DNA of 40,570 nucleotides from assembly GCA_900470965.1 (NCBI GenBank), contig UCCS01000142.1, positions 1 through 40,570 on the forward strand, given 5' to 3'. Source of the stretch: Hyphomicrobiales bacterium (GTDB lineage Bacteria > Pseudomonadota > Alphaproteobacteria > Rhizobiales > Rhizobiaceae). Shown in pieces: positions 1 to 9,361 of the stretch (position 1 is its first letter; each line of letters starts with the position of its first letter). Made by a program: the position numbers and the translations under genes. Under the pieces are notes generated by a model. The model had not been told where the DNA came from and searched no databases. It saw only the letters and a program-made list of their open reading frames with translations.

Positions 1-148
1 GGTTAGGGAAGCGGAAGGCGGCATAGAAGACGTCGGCCATCGGCCCGGTGCCGAGAGCGGCGGCCATCAGCGTTTCGCGGGCAAAACCGAAGATGCGGCT
101 TCCGAGCGTGGCGCCGCCGACCGTGGCGAATTTCTTGACGAGGCTCAT
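1..148 (-). CDS. murJ: MurJ lipid II flippase, N-terminal part only (runs off the window)
   Basis: The minus strand from 148 reads MSLVKKFATVGGATLGSRIF and then GFARETLMAAALGTG, AD and FYAAFRFPN. This is the conserved opening of MurJ/MviN, the inner-membrane flippase that moves the peptidoglycan precursor lipid II across the membrane. Only 49 residues lie in the window, so later membrane segments cannot be checked. Its ATG overlaps the glnD stop codon by an ATGA junction (145-148), which implies co-transcription and coupled translation with glnD. The glnD-murJ order is, as far as I know, usual in Rhizobiaceae. The identification rests on the N-terminal motif and the context. Confidence 0.88.
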   Translation of the reverse strand, partial: MSLVKKFATVGGATLGSRIFGFARETLMAAALGTGPMADVFYAAFRFPN

Positions 149-3036
149 GCGGGGAAATCGGCTTTCTTTTCGGCGGCGGTAGCGGCAGGGGCGATGATCC
201 CTGATGGCATGCGTTCGCGCAGTTCGTCCTGCTCCTCGGCCATGACCGCTTTCATACGGGCAGTGATATTGGCGCGCTTGCTGTCACCGGAGATCTTCTG
301 GCCGACAAGATCGGTGACGTAGAAAGTATCGATCACTTTTTCACCGAAGGTGGTGATGCGGGCCGACTGGATGTCGAGCGACAGATCGGACAGGACGGCA
401 GTCATTTCCGACAGCAGGCCGGGCCGATCGAGGCATTCCACCTCGATGACCGTGAACTTGTTCGACAGGCTATTGGTGATCGCCACCGACGGCGGAATGA
501 TGAAGGCCTTGCTCTTCTTGCGGTTCTTCGCGCGGGTTGCGATCACATCGGGCAGGCGCTTGCGGCCTGACAGCACGTCCTCGATCATCCGGCCGATCGT
601 GCCGGCGCGGCGAAGCTCGTCCTCGTCGTTCGGAAACTCGCGGCTGACATGGATCGTATCGAGCGCCCGGCCATCCGAGGTCGTGAAGATCTGCGCATCG
701 ACGATGTTGGCGCCGGCTGCCGCACAGGCTCCGGCAATGACGGCGAGCAGGCGCGGATGGTCGGGCGAGAGAACGGTGATTTCGGTGATCGCGTGGAAGC
801 TGTCAGTGCGCACCGTGGTTGCCAGCGCCTGGCCGGCTTTGTCCGCCTGGCGAATGAAATGCGCATGGCGGATCTGGTCTTCCAACGGCACGGAGAGCAG
901 GTAGGGCTGGTAATGCAGCTTGGCATAGGTGCGCCGGTCCTTCTGGCTCCAGTCGGCAAGCGCCGCATAAAGCGCTTCGGCGGCAGCCTGGGCGCGCTCC
1001 TTACGCGACACTTCGGAGAAGCCGCCGGCAAGCAGCAGTTCCGTCTCGTAATAGAGCGTGCGCAGCAGCTGGCCCTTCCAGCCGTTCCACACACCCGGTC
1101 CGACGGCGCGGATGTCGCAAATCGTCAGGATCATCAGCATCTTCAGGCGGTCGAGAGACTGAACACGGTCGGCAAAGTCGGTGATCGTCTTGCGGTCCGT
1201 CAGGTCGCGCGTCTGGGCGACCATCGACATCGTCAGATGTTCTTCGATCAGCCAGACGACGATCTCGGTCTGCTTCTGCGACAGGCCAAAGCGGGCACTG
1301 AGCTTGCGGGCGACGCGCGCGCCGGCGATCGAATGGTCTTCCTGGCGGCCCTTGGCGATATCGTGCAGCAGCACGGCGACATAAAGCGCCTCGCGATCCT
1401 CGATATGCGGCATCAGCTTGTTGGCGAGCGGATGCAGCTCCTCCGCCTTGCCCTTATCGATCTCAGTGAGAACATCGATGGCGCGGATCAGGTGCTCGTC
1501 GACCGTATAGTGATGATACATGTTGAACTGCATCATCGCGACGATCTTGCCGAATTCGGGAATGAAGCGGCCAAGCACGCCGGCCTCGTTCATGCGCCGC
1601 AGGATGAGGGCTGGATCGCGCTTGGAAGTGAGAATCGACAGGAAAAGCCGGTTGGCCTCGTCATTCTCGCGCAGGTCGTTGTTGATGAGGCCGAGCGAAC
1701 GCGTGACGCGCTTCAGCGCATCGGGATGAAATTCCAGCCCGTTGATATCGGCCACATGGAACAGGCGGATGATGCTGACCGGATCGCGCTTGAAGACATC
1801 GGGATTGGCAAGCGTAATGCGGCCGCGATCTTCGACGAACTCGACGCTGCCGGGGATCTTGCGATTGCGGTGGGTAAAGCGGTTGATGACGCCCGTCAGA
1901 CCGGGGATCGACTTCGCCTGCTGGTCTTCGAGCGCGGCGCAGAGGATGCGCGTCAGGTCGCCGACATCTTTAGCCACCAGAAAGTAGTGTTTCATGAAAC
2001 GCTCGACGGCCGAAAGGCCGGGGCGGGAATGATAGCCGAGCGCCTCGGCGATCTCGCGCTGGATATCGAAGGAAAGACGTTCCTCCGCTTTCCCGGTCAG
2101 GAAATGCATGTGGCAGCGCACGGCCCAGAGAAAGTCGTCGGCCTTCTCCAGAAGCCGGTATTCCTGCTTCGACAGCACGCCGAGCGGCACCAGATCCGCC
2201 GGGTCGCGAACATGATAATAATATTTCGAAATCCAGAAGAGCGTATGCAAGTCGCGAAGGCCACCTTTGCCCTCCTTGACGTTCGGCTCGACGAGATAGC
2301 GTGTGTCGCCGGCCTTGCGGTGGCGTTCGTCGCGTTCGGCAAGCTTGGCGGCAATGAATTCCGGCCCCGTGCCGGTGACGATTTCCTTGTCGAAGCGGGC
2401 TTCCAGCTCCGTCTCCAGCGACTTCAGGCCGCAGATGTAGCGCATCTCCAGGATGGCGGTGCGGATGGTCATGTCGGACTTGGAAAGCGCGATACATTCC
2501 TCGACGGTGCGGGTCGCATGGCCGACCTTGAAGCCCATGTCCCACAGCATATAGAGCATGAACTCGACGGCTTTATGCGTCTCTTCCGCTGGCTTCGGCA
2601 GGAAGAGGAAGAGCAGATCGATATCGGAACCCGGTGCCAGTGTGTCGCGCCCGTAGCCGCCGACTGCGGTGACCGCGAATTTGTCCTTCTGCTTCGGAAA
2701 GACATGCGCCGTGGCGAAATTATAGAGAATGGTGATGATCTGGTCCTGCAGCCAGGAAATGCGGTGGGCGCAATCAAGCCCGCCGCCCTGGGCGTCAAGC
2801 AGTTCGCGCGCCTTCTTGCGTCCTTCGACGCTGGCTTTCTTCAGAGCGGCAAGAAGATCGTTCCGCAGCACGTCGGGACGGTTGCGGTTGGCTTCGGCAA
2901 TGGCGTCACATTGCCCCTGCAGCAATTCCACATCGAGGATTTCGGAGAAATCGATGTCGTGCGTCGCCATCGGCCGGGGGGTTACCTCTTCGGTCCGGGC
3001 CGCTTGCTCATGGCGCGCCTCTTGTTTGATCTGCAT
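145..3036 (-). CDS. glnD: GlnD, bifunctional uridylyltransferase / uridylyl-removing enzyme for PII
   Basis: GlnD senses glutamine and adds UMP to, or removes it from, the PII proteins, so controlling glutamine synthetase and the Ntr response. The 963 residues show the full family order. The nucleotidyltransferase site has GGYGR (126-130) and GSDIDLL (136-142). The HD phosphohydrolase core includes HHYTVDEH (508-515) and LLHDIAKG with H558-D559. Two C-terminal ACT domains follow at roughly 750-830 and 860-935, the glutamine-sensing part. The start at 3036 has an AGAGG 9 nt upstream. An alternative Met at residue 23 (2970) also fits the place where some rhizobial homologues begin, so the first 22 residues are uncertain. 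It lies 114 bp after a small unknown gene downstream of mutS and overlaps murJ. Confidence 0.97.
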   Translation of the reverse strand: MQIKQEARHEQAARTEEVTPRPMATHDIDFSEILDVELLQGQCDAIAEANRNRPDVLRNDLLAALKKASVEGRKKARELLDAQGGGLDCAHRISWLQDQIITILYNFATAHVFPKQKDKFAVTAVGGYGRDTLAPGSDIDLLFLFLPKPAEETHKAVEFMLYMLWDMGFKVGHATRTVEECIALSKSDMTIRTAILEMRYICGLKSLETELEARFDKEIVTGTGPEFIAAKLAERDERHRKAGDTRYLVEPNVKEGKGGLRDLHTLFWISKYYYHVRDPADLVPLGVLSKQEYRLLEKADDFLWAVRCHMHFLTGKAEERLSFDIQREIAEALGYHSRPGLSAVERFMKHYFLVAKDVGDLTRILCAALEDQQAKSIPGLTGVINRFTHRNRKIPGSVEFVEDRGRITLANPDVFKRDPVSIIRLFHVADINGLEFHPDALKRVTRSLGLINNDLRENDEANRLFLSILTSKRDPALILRRMNEAGVLGRFIPEFGKIVAMMQFNMYHHYTVDEHLIRAIDVLTEIDKGKAEELHPLANKLMPHIEDREALYVAVLLHDIAKGRQEDHSIAGARVARKLSARFGLSQKQTEIVVWLIEEHLTMSMVAQTRDLTDRKTITDFADRVQSLDRLKMLMILTICDIRAVGPGVWNGWKGQLLRTLYYETELLLAGGFSEVSRKERAQAAAEALYAALADWSQKDRRTYAKLHYQPYLLSVPLEDQIRHAHFIRQADKAGQALATTVRTDSFHAITEITVLSPDHPRLLAVIAGACAAAGANIVDAQIFTTSDGRALDTIHVSREFPNDEDELRRAGTIGRMIEDVLSGRKRLPDVIATRAKNRKKSKAFIIPPSVAITNSLSNKFTVIEVECLDRPGLLSEMTAVLSDLSLDIQSARITTFGEKVIDTFYVTDLVGQKISGDSKRANITARMKAVMAEEQDELRERMPSGIIAPAATAAEKKADFPA

Positions 3037-3150
3037 GCGCTATAGCCTCTTTGCCCGCGGATTGACACAGGCCTCCATATTCCATGAACCTTTAAATTTG
3101 GCGAAATGGTGTTGGCAAGCCGTCGGCCGAGGACGCTTTGCCGCAAGTCC

Positions 3151-3426
3151 TTAGGCTGAAGCCTGCGTCAGCAGCGTATCGAGAACCTGCCGCGTTTCAC
3201 TCATGATGCCATTGAGCGTTGCCTTGTCGCATTCGCGGTATCCGGCGTCAATGATTGCACTGCTGAGCTCGCCGATCTTCAAGCAGGAGCCGGTAATCTT
3301 CGCCATGCCGATCGGCGTATTCCAGCCGCGCGCCTCCAGATTACCATCAGATTGTTTCATAATCTCCAGCATCGAGACGATGACGGAGAGGCGCTGGGTT
3401 TCCTGAAGCAGTTTTTCCATGAACAT
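3151..3426 (-). CDS. Unknown 91-residue protein between mutS and glnD
   Basis: I do not recognise this family. The product is 91 residues, soluble by appearance, and mostly helix-forming, with a Leu/Ile/Met-rich N-terminal half and two cysteines (in GSCLKIG and YRECDK). No signal peptide, membrane segment or metal motif is visible. It begins 10 bp after the mutS stop, with a TAGGAA ribosome binding site about 8 nt before the ATG, so it is very likely read on the mutS transcript. A second ATG two codons in (3420) is possible. The size, the ribosome binding site and the tight position between two conserved genes support a real gene. Its role is unknown. Confidence 0.75.
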   Translation of the reverse strand: MFMEKLLQETQRLSVIVSMLEIMKQSDGNLEARGWNTPIGMAKITGSCLKIGELSSAIIDAGYRECDKATLNGIMSETRQVLDTLLTQASA

Positions 3427-3436
3427 CGGGGAATTC

Positions 3437-6163
3437 CTACTTCATCTTTTTCTTGAGATCGTAGAGCGCATCGAGCGCCTCGCGCGGTGTCATATCGTCG
3501 AGGCTCATCGCCTTCAGGGCCTCCTCGACCTTGGACGGCCCGCGGGTCGCCTCCTCGCGGCGCACTGCGACCTGGAAGAGCGGCAAGTCGTCGATCAGCT
3601 GGCTTGCCGGGTTCTTGCGGTCGGCATCCTCAAGACGGGTCAGCACGTCCCGCGCCCGCGCCACGACCGAGGCCGGCAGGCCGGCGAGCCGCGCGACCTG
3701 AATGCCGTAGGACCGGTCGGCTGCCCCTGGACCGACCTCATGCAGGAAGATCACGTCGCCGTCCCATTCCTTCACGCGCATCGTTGCGTTCGATAGCCGG
3801 GCAAGCTTTTCGGAAAGCACGGTCAGCTCATGGAAATGCGTCGCGAAAAGCCCGCGGCAGCGGTTGGCTTCATGCAGATGCTCGACAGCAGCCCAGGCGA
3901 TGGAAAGACCGTCGAAGGTCGCAGTACCCCGGCCAATCTCGTCGAGAATGACCAGCGAGTGCTCGCTCGCCTGATTGAGGATCGCCGCAGTCTCGACCAT
4001 CTCCACCATGAAGGTGGAACGCCCGCGCGCCAGATCGTCGGATGCGCCGACGCGCGAGAACAGCCGGTCGACGATGCCGATATGCGCTGACGTCGCCGGC
4101 ACGAAGGAGCCCATCTGCGCAAGAATGGCGATCAGCGCATTCTGGCGCAGGAACGTCGATTTACCGCCCATGTTCGGGCCGGTCAGCAGCCAGATCGCGC
4201 CATCCTTACCATCGGAGACGGGCGACAGATCGCAATTATTGGCGACGAAAGGACCGATGGACTGGCGCCGCAGTGCCTGTTCGACGACGGGATGACGCCC
4301 ACCCTCGATCGCAAACATCTTCGAGCCGTCGACCAGCGGCCGGCAATAGGCCTGCTCTTCGGCAAGGAGTGCCAGACCTGCAGCGACATCGATGACGGCA
4401 AGCGCCCGTGCGCCAGCCTTGATCGCTTCAGCCTCGGCAACGGTCGCTTCCGTCATCCGGTCGAAAGCTTCGAGCTCGATCTGCAGCGCGCGGTCGGCGG
4501 CGTTAGCGATGCGGCTTTCGAGATCGGCAAGCTCCGTCGTGGTGAACCGCATGGCATTTGCCATCGTCTGGCGGTGGATGAAGCGGGCCTTCGCCTCCGC
4601 CGTATCGGTCATCGGTCCGGCATTGCCGGCGGTGACCTCGATGAAGTAACCGAGGATATTGTTGTGTTTGATCTTCAGCGATTTGATGCCGGTCTCTTCG
4701 GCATATTGCAGCTGCAGGCCTGCAATGACCCGGCGCGACTGGTCGCGCAGCGCCCGAACCTCGTCGAGGCCGGCATTGGCGCCGTCGCGCAGGAAGCCGC
4801 CATCGCGTTTTAAGAGCGGCAGTTCCTCGGCGAGGTTTTCGGCAAGCAAGGTTTCGAGCTCGCACGGTAGAGCCTGCAGTCCCGTACGCGCCTGTTCCAA
4901 CTCCTCCGGCAGCATCGCGCTTCCCAGCAGATCGGCAATATGCGCCGCAGCGCCAAGCCCCTGGCGGATCGCCCAGAGATCACGCGGACCGCCGCGGTCG
5001 AGCGCCAGGCGGGAGAGCGCCCGCGGCATGTCGGGTACGTGTTTCAGTGCATCGCGCAGGTCGCCACAGAGCGAGGGTTCCTGCATCAGGAAGCTTATCG
5101 AATCCAGGCGCTCGTTGACGCGGGCGGGATCGGTGAGCGGCGACATCAGTCGTTCGGCAAGCAGCCGCGCTCCGCCACCGGTGGTCGTGCGGTCGATCGC
5201 CTTCAGCAGCGCACCATTGCGATCACCGGAGAGTGTGCGCACAAGTTCCAGATTGGCGCGAGTGGCCGGATCGATGAACAGCGTCGAGGCGCCGCTCTCC
5301 CGTTCCGGTCTGCCGAGCGGCGGCCGTTCGGCAATCTGCGTCTTCTCCACATAGGCGATGGCGGCTGCCGCGGCTGCAAGCTCGGCGCGCGAGAAACTTC
5401 CAAAACCGTCGAGCGTCGAAACGTCGAAGTAGCGCGCTATACGGGTTTCTGCCGTCGCGCTGTCGAAAAGCACAGCCGGTTGTGGAACGGCGGTGCGGCC
5501 GAGTGCATCGAAGACCGATTTCAGTTCGCCGTCATAAAACATCGTATCCGGTACGATGAGTTCGCGCGGATCGATGCGCAGGATATCGGCGAGCAGTCGC
5601 GATGCATCGGTTTCCGCCAACCGGAAGACGCCGGTGGAAATATCGATCCAGGCAAGCGCCAGCACCGGCTCGGAAGAACCGCGGATACGCGACAGAGTCA
5701 TCAGATAGTTCGATTCCGAGGGCGAAAGCAGCTTCTCCTCGGTAATAGTGCCCGGTGTGACGAGGCGGACGACATCGCGCTTGACGACGGATTTCGCCCC
5801 CCGCTTCTTGGCTTCCGCCGGGTCTTCCACCTGCTCGCAGACGGCGACGCGATAGCCGAGCGCAATCAGCTTCTGCAGATAATCGTCGGCCGCATGCACA
5901 GGCACGCCGCACATCGCAATATCCTGCCCCATATGCTGGCCGCGCTTGGTGAGCGTGATGCCGAGCGCGCGCGAAGCCTCGAGCGCATCCTCGAAGAACA
6001 GCTCGTAGAAATCGCCCATGCGATAGAAGAGCAGCGAATCCGGATTGTTCGCCTTGATCTCGATAAACTGTTCCATCATCGGCGTCGCCGAGGCGCGGCT
6101 TTCTTCAGTCGCGAGCTCGGCTGCCGAGAAGGCTTCGTTTCTGATGTCTATTCGTGCGTTCAC
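3437..6163 (-). CDS. mutS: MutS, DNA mismatch-recognition ATPase
   Basis: MutS binds base mismatches and small loops after replication and, with MutL, starts strand-specific repair. The 908-residue product has the mismatch-reading Phe-x-Glu motif (F52-Y-E54 in GDFYELF). The C-terminal ATPase has the Walker A GPNMGGKST (662-670) and the Walker B/signature LVILDEIGRGTATFDG near 737-752. FATHFHEL follows. The length fits alphaproteobacterial MutS. The start codon is GTG at 6163. No convincing Shine-Dalgarno precedes it, but the N-terminus (MNARIDIRNEAFSAAE, with GTG read as Met) matches what I recall of Rhizobium MutS. It is divergent from tme across 113 bp and heads the mutS-unknown-glnD-murJ row. 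Confidence 0.97.
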   Translation of the reverse strand: MNARIDIRNEAFSAAELATEESRASATPMMEQFIEIKANNPDSLLFYRMGDFYELFFEDALEASRALGITLTKRGQHMGQDIAMCGVPVHAADDYLQKLIALGYRVAVCEQVEDPAEAKKRGAKSVVKRDVVRLVTPGTITEEKLLSPSESNYLMTLSRIRGSSEPVLALAWIDISTGVFRLAETDASRLLADILRIDPRELIVPDTMFYDGELKSVFDALGRTAVPQPAVLFDSATAETRIARYFDVSTLDGFGSFSRAELAAAAAAIAYVEKTQIAERPPLGRPERESGASTLFIDPATRANLELVRTLSGDRNGALLKAIDRTTTGGGARLLAERLMSPLTDPARVNERLDSISFLMQEPSLCGDLRDALKHVPDMPRALSRLALDRGGPRDLWAIRQGLGAAAHIADLLGSAMLPEELEQARTGLQALPCELETLLAENLAEELPLLKRDGGFLRDGANAGLDEVRALRDQSRRVIAGLQLQYAEETGIKSLKIKHNNILGYFIEVTAGNAGPMTDTAEAKARFIHRQTMANAMRFTTTELADLESRIANAADRALQIELEAFDRMTEATVAEAEAIKAGARALAVIDVAAGLALLAEEQAYCRPLVDGSKMFAIEGGRHPVVEQALRRQSIGPFVANNCDLSPVSDGKDGAIWLLTGPNMGGKSTFLRQNALIAILAQMGSFVPATSAHIGIVDRLFSRVGASDDLARGRSTFMVEMVETAAILNQASEHSLVILDEIGRGTATFDGLSIAWAAVEHLHEANRCRGLFATHFHELTVLSEKLARLSNATMRVKEWDGDVIFLHEVGPGAADRSYGIQVARLAGLPASVVARARDVLTRLEDADRKNPASQLIDDLPLFQVAVRREEATRGPSKVEEALKAMSLDDMTPREALDALYDLKKKMK

Positions 6164-6276
6164 GGAGGTGCAGTTTTTCCCAAAAAAACAGGTGCCAACC
6201 CTATCCGCGCGCCGCTATAGATGACAACAGCAATTGGGGAAGAGGAAAACGTCACCCACAGACGTTTGGAGGAGGA

Positions 6277-8562
6277 ATGTCCCAGATGGAGAAGAAAGAA
6301 CGGCCGGTGACCTCTGTTACCGATCAGGAAGCGCTCGAATTTCACGCGATGGGTCGGCCCGGCAAGCTGGAGATCAACCCGACCAAGCCGATGGCGACGC
6401 AGCGCGACCTCTCGCTGGCCTATTCTCCCGGTGTCGCGGTGCCGGTCAAAGCCATCGCCACCGATCCGGCCACGGCCTATGATTATACGACCCGCGGCAA
6501 TATGGTTGCCGTCATTTCCAATGGCACGGCCATTCTCGGTCTCGGCAATCTCGGCGCGCTTGCCTCCAAGCCGGTCATGGAAGGCAAGTCCGTACTCTTC
6601 AAGCGTTTCGCCGATGTCGATTCCATCGACCTTGAAGTCGATACGGAAAATGTCGACGAATTCATCAACTGCGTGCGTTTCCTCGGTCCGTCCTTCGGTG
6701 GCATCAATCTGGAAGACATCAAGGCGCCGGACTGTTTCGTCATCGAAAGCCGTCTGCGCGAGCTGATGGATATTCCTGTTTTCCATGACGATCAGCACGG
6801 CACCGCGATCATTGCCGCCGCCGGCCTCATCAACGCGCTGGAACTGACCGGCCGCGATCTCAAGACCACCAAGCTCGTCTGCAACGGCGCGGGTGCTGCC
6901 GCCATCGCCTGCGTTGAACTCATCAAGTCGATGGGCTTTGCGCCTGAGAATATCATCCTCTGCGATACCAAGGGCGTCATCTATCAGGGCCGCACCGAAG
7001 GCATGAACCAGTGGAAATCGGCGCATGCGGCAAAGACCGATACACGCACGCTCGAAGAAGCCATGAAGGGCGCAGACGTCGTTTTCGGCCTGTCGCAGAA
7101 GGGCGCCTTCTCCGAGGAGATGATCCGCTCCATGGCCGACCGGCCAATCATCTTCGCCATGGCCAACCCCGACCCGGAAATTACGCCCGAGGAAGTTGCT
7201 CGTGTTCGTGATGACGCCATTATGGCGACCGGCCGTTCGGACTATCCGAACCAGGTCAACAACGTGCTGGGCTTTCCCTATATCTTCCGCGGCGCCCTCG
7301 ATGTCCGCGCCTCGACCATCAATGATGCGATGAAGATTGCCGCTGTGAAGGCACTCGCCAGCCTTGCCCGTGAAGACGTGCCCGATGATGTTGCGGCTGC
7401 CTATCAGGGCAATCGTCCGCGTTTTGGTGCGCAATACATCATCCCGGTTCCCTTCGATCCGCGCCTGATATCCGCCATTCCGGCCGCCGTTGCCGAAGCG
7501 GCGATCGAAAGCGGCGTCGCCCGCAAGATCATCACCGACATGGCCGGCTACAAGCGAGAGCTGTCGGCCCGCCGCGACCCGATCGCCTCCACGCTTGCCA
7601 GCCTCTATGAGCGCGTGCGCCGCCATCCGAAGCGCGTGGTCTTTGCCGAGGCCGAAGAAGAGCAGGTGATGCGCGCCGCCATGTCTTACGCCAATCAGCA
7701 GCTTGGCACCGCGATCCTGCTCGGCCGCGAGGATCTGATCCGTGCAACGGCCGAACGCGCAGGCATCGACCTCAATCGTCCGGGCCTCGAGATCGTCAAC
7801 GCCCGTATCTCGACCCGCGTCGAGGCCTATATCGATTATCTCTATGCCCGCCTGCAGCGGAAGGGCTATTTGCACCGCGACGCGCAGCGCCTGATCCATA
7901 ATGACCGCAACCATTTTGCTGCCACCATGGTGGCGCTTGGCGATGCCGATGGCATGGTGACGGGCATCACCCGCAACTATTCGACGGCACTCGAAGATGT
8001 GCGCCGCTGCATCGACCATAAGCCGGGCCATCGAGTGATCGGCGTGTCGATCGCGCTTTGCCGCGGCCGCACGGTCTTCGTTGCCGACACTGCGGTTCAC
8101 GATATGCCGACGGCCGAGGAGCTTGCCGATATTGCCGAGGAGGCCGCAGGTCTCGCGCGTCGCATGGGCTACCAGCCGCGCGTCGCGTTGCTCGCCTATT
8201 CCACGTTCGGCCATCCCTCGGGGGAGCGCTCCGAGCGCGTCCGCGAAGCTGTGAAGATCCTCGACAAGCGTCGCGTCGATTTCGAGTATGATGGCGAAAT
8301 GGCCGCCGACGTTGCCCTGAACCGTAAGGTGATGGAACAATATCCTTTCTGCCGCCTCTCCGGTCCGGCCAACGTCCTCGTCATGCCGGCATTCCACTCG
8401 GCATCGATCTCGACGAAGATGCTGCAGGAACTCGGCGGCTCGACGGTCATCGGACCCATCCTCGTCGGCCTCGACAAGGCGGTGCAGATCACCTCGATGG
8501 GCGCCAAGGACAGCGATATCGTCAACATGGCTGCGATTGCGGCCTATGCTGCCGGTTCCTGA
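6277..8562 (+). CDS. tme: NADP-dependent malic enzyme with C-terminal phosphotransacetylase-like domain
   Basis: This enzyme decarboxylates malate to pyruvate, making NADPH. Residues 1 to about 430 are the malic enzyme: LAYSPGVAVP, the VFHDDQHGTAI segment, and a nucleotide-binding turn VCNGAGAAAIAC. From about 440 to 761 comes a PTA-like domain (KRVVFAEAEEEQVMRAA, ADGMVTG, NVLVMPAFHSASIS) typical of rhizobial malic enzymes. In S. meliloti that domain lacks transacetylase activity. The N-terminus (RPVTSVTDQEALEFHAMGRP) resembles the NADP form Tme rather than the NAD form Dme. Start: ATG 6277 lies behind GGAGGAGGA (6268-6276). ATG 6286, three codons on, has more normal spacing and is equally possible. 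The same reading frame stays open upstream to 6154, but that part overlaps mutS and has no family match. Confidence 0.95.
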   Translation: MSQMEKKERPVTSVTDQEALEFHAMGRPGKLEINPTKPMATQRDLSLAYSPGVAVPVKAIATDPATAYDYTTRGNMVAVISNGTAILGLGNLGALASKPVMEGKSVLFKRFADVDSIDLEVDTENVDEFINCVRFLGPSFGGINLEDIKAPDCFVIESRLRELMDIPVFHDDQHGTAIIAAAGLINALELTGRDLKTTKLVCNGAGAAAIACVELIKSMGFAPENIILCDTKGVIYQGRTEGMNQWKSAHAAKTDTRTLEEAMKGADVVFGLSQKGAFSEEMIRSMADRPIIFAMANPDPEITPEEVARVRDDAIMATGRSDYPNQVNNVLGFPYIFRGALDVRASTINDAMKIAAVKALASLAREDVPDDVAAAYQGNRPRFGAQYIIPVPFDPRLISAIPAAVAEAAIESGVARKIITDMAGYKRELSARRDPIASTLASLYERVRRHPKRVVFAEAEEEQVMRAAMSYANQQLGTAILLGREDLIRATAERAGIDLNRPGLEIVNARISTRVEAYIDYLYARLQRKGYLHRDAQRLIHNDRNHFAATMVALGDADGMVTGITRNYSTALEDVRRCIDHKPGHRVIGVSIALCRGRTVFVADTAVHDMPTAEELADIAEEAAGLARRMGYQPRVALLAYSTFGHPSGERSERVREAVKILDKRRVDFEYDGEMAADVALNRKVMEQYPFCRLSGPANVLVMPAFHSASISTKMLQELGGSTVIGPILVGLDKAVQITSMGAKDSDIVNMAAIAAYAAGS

Positions 8563-8572
8563 TAAGTAATAA

Positions 8573-8598
8573 AGGCGGACCGCTAGTGTGGTCCGCCT
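8573..8598. terminator. Hairpin between the convergent genes tme and the glyoxalase-fold gene
   Basis: A perfect 9-bp inverted repeat AGGCGGACC / GGTCCGCCT (8573-8581 and 8590-8598) has an 8-nt loop. It lies 10 bp after the tme stop and 9 bp before the convergent gene's stop. Read on the minus strand it is followed by TTTATTA, a weak T-tract; read on the plus strand no T-run follows. It is probably a shared terminator, better for the minus strand. Confidence 0.65.
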
Positions 8599-8607
8599 CA
8601 GACGAGC

Positions 8608-9243
8608 TTAGCCTGCAAAAGCGATCAGATTTCCATCCGGATCGCATACGATGAATGTTCGCGCGCCCCAGGGTTCCAGCCTCAGCGGCTGATGAAACGG
8701 AACGCCGTTTGCGGTGTATTCGAGAAAAAGCGCCTTCACGTCATCAAGCGTAATCGTCGCCGAGAGGATATCCCTCTCGCGCTGGCGAAGCTCCGGATGG
8801 AAGGCCGGCATGTCAACGTGCCGGAGATTGAGCCTTGCCGCACCGCGAACGACCCGCGCATAAAAGGGCGGTTCGCCATAAATGAAGGCGAGGGCGAAGC
8901 CGAGCTTCTGTGTGTAGAAATCGCAGGCGGCCTGGATATCGCTCACGAAAAGCTGCGGCTGGGCATCGAGCAGCGTCGGTTGGGATGTGGATTTTTGTTC
9001 GGCTGTTGCACTCATGTCGGCGAAACCCTTTTTCAGCGCCGCCCAGCTTTCGAATCCCTGCTGCGCCGCCACCAGTTCCTGCGCATCCGCAAGCTTGAAC
9101 TCAAGCTCGAGGATTTGCCGGTCACTGAGATGGCGGTAGCGGGCAAGCCAATAGCGGATTTCCGCTGCAACAGGATAATAACGATCCTGATGCCACCGTT
9201 TGAACCGCTTAGCTTTCTTCCTGAGATTTTCGAAATTCGGCAT
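8608..9243 (-). CDS. Glyoxalase/bleomycin-resistance (VOC) fold protein with extra N-terminal domain
   Basis: The C-terminal half, from about residue 90 of 211, has the VOC pattern. It begins PQLFVSDIQAACDFYTQKLG and ends with the paired beta-alpha-beta motif FIVCDPDGNLIAFAG, as in glyoxalase I and bleomycin-resistance relatives. The first 70 residues (MPNFENLRKKAKRFKRWHQD, then RYYPVAAEIR, RHLSDRQILELEFKLADAQE and FESWAALKKG) form a separate basic helical domain that I have seen attached to VOC and other small domains. The substrate cannot be told. The ATG at 9243 was chosen because the family-like sequence starts there; the frame is open 16 codons further upstream. It is convergent with tme and lies downstream of olsB on the same strand, with 118 bp between. 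Confidence 0.85.
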   Translation of the reverse strand: MPNFENLRKKAKRFKRWHQDRYYPVAAEIRYWLARYRHLSDRQILELEFKLADAQELVAAQQGFESWAALKKGFADMSATAEQKSTSQPTLLDAQPQLFVSDIQAACDFYTQKLGFALAFIYGEPPFYARVVRGAARLNLRHVDMPAFHPELRQRERDILSATITLDDVKALFLEYTANGVPFHQPLRLEPWGARTFIVCDPDGNLIAFAG

Positions 9244-9361
9244 GGCGCAAGGTTTTGATGTTGTAGGCGGGCATAGCCCAGCCGGCACCATTGCCGATGC
9301 GCCCTACTGAAAACGCCGAAAGAGAATGAATTGGCGAGGCACCGCCGTCAAGCGGCAGCCA

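Noticed and set aside
649..3045. Plus-strand open frame of 798 codons opposite glnD
   Set aside because: It mirrors a well-conserved gene, reads as Arg/Asp/Gly-rich shadow sequence without domains, and arises from high GC at third codon positions.
3437..6163. mutS start without a Shine-Dalgarno as a sign of misannotation
   Set aside because: The GTG start gives the N-terminus remembered for Rhizobium MutS; leader-poor starts are common, so no truncation is inferred.
6180..6205. Possible sigma-54 promoter (TGGCAC with a T-run) between mutS and tme, minus strand
   Set aside because: The -12 GC required for sigma-54 recognition is missing; the downstream part is a run of T.
4940..6220. Plus-strand open frame of 426 codons opposite mutS
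   Set aside because: It is a shadow of mutS, whose ATPase and mismatch motifs are intact on the other strand.
6160..8397. Minus-strand open frame of 745 codons opposite tme
   Set aside because: It is a complementary-strand shadow of tme with low-complexity composition (His, Arg, Gly, Ile runs) and no motif.
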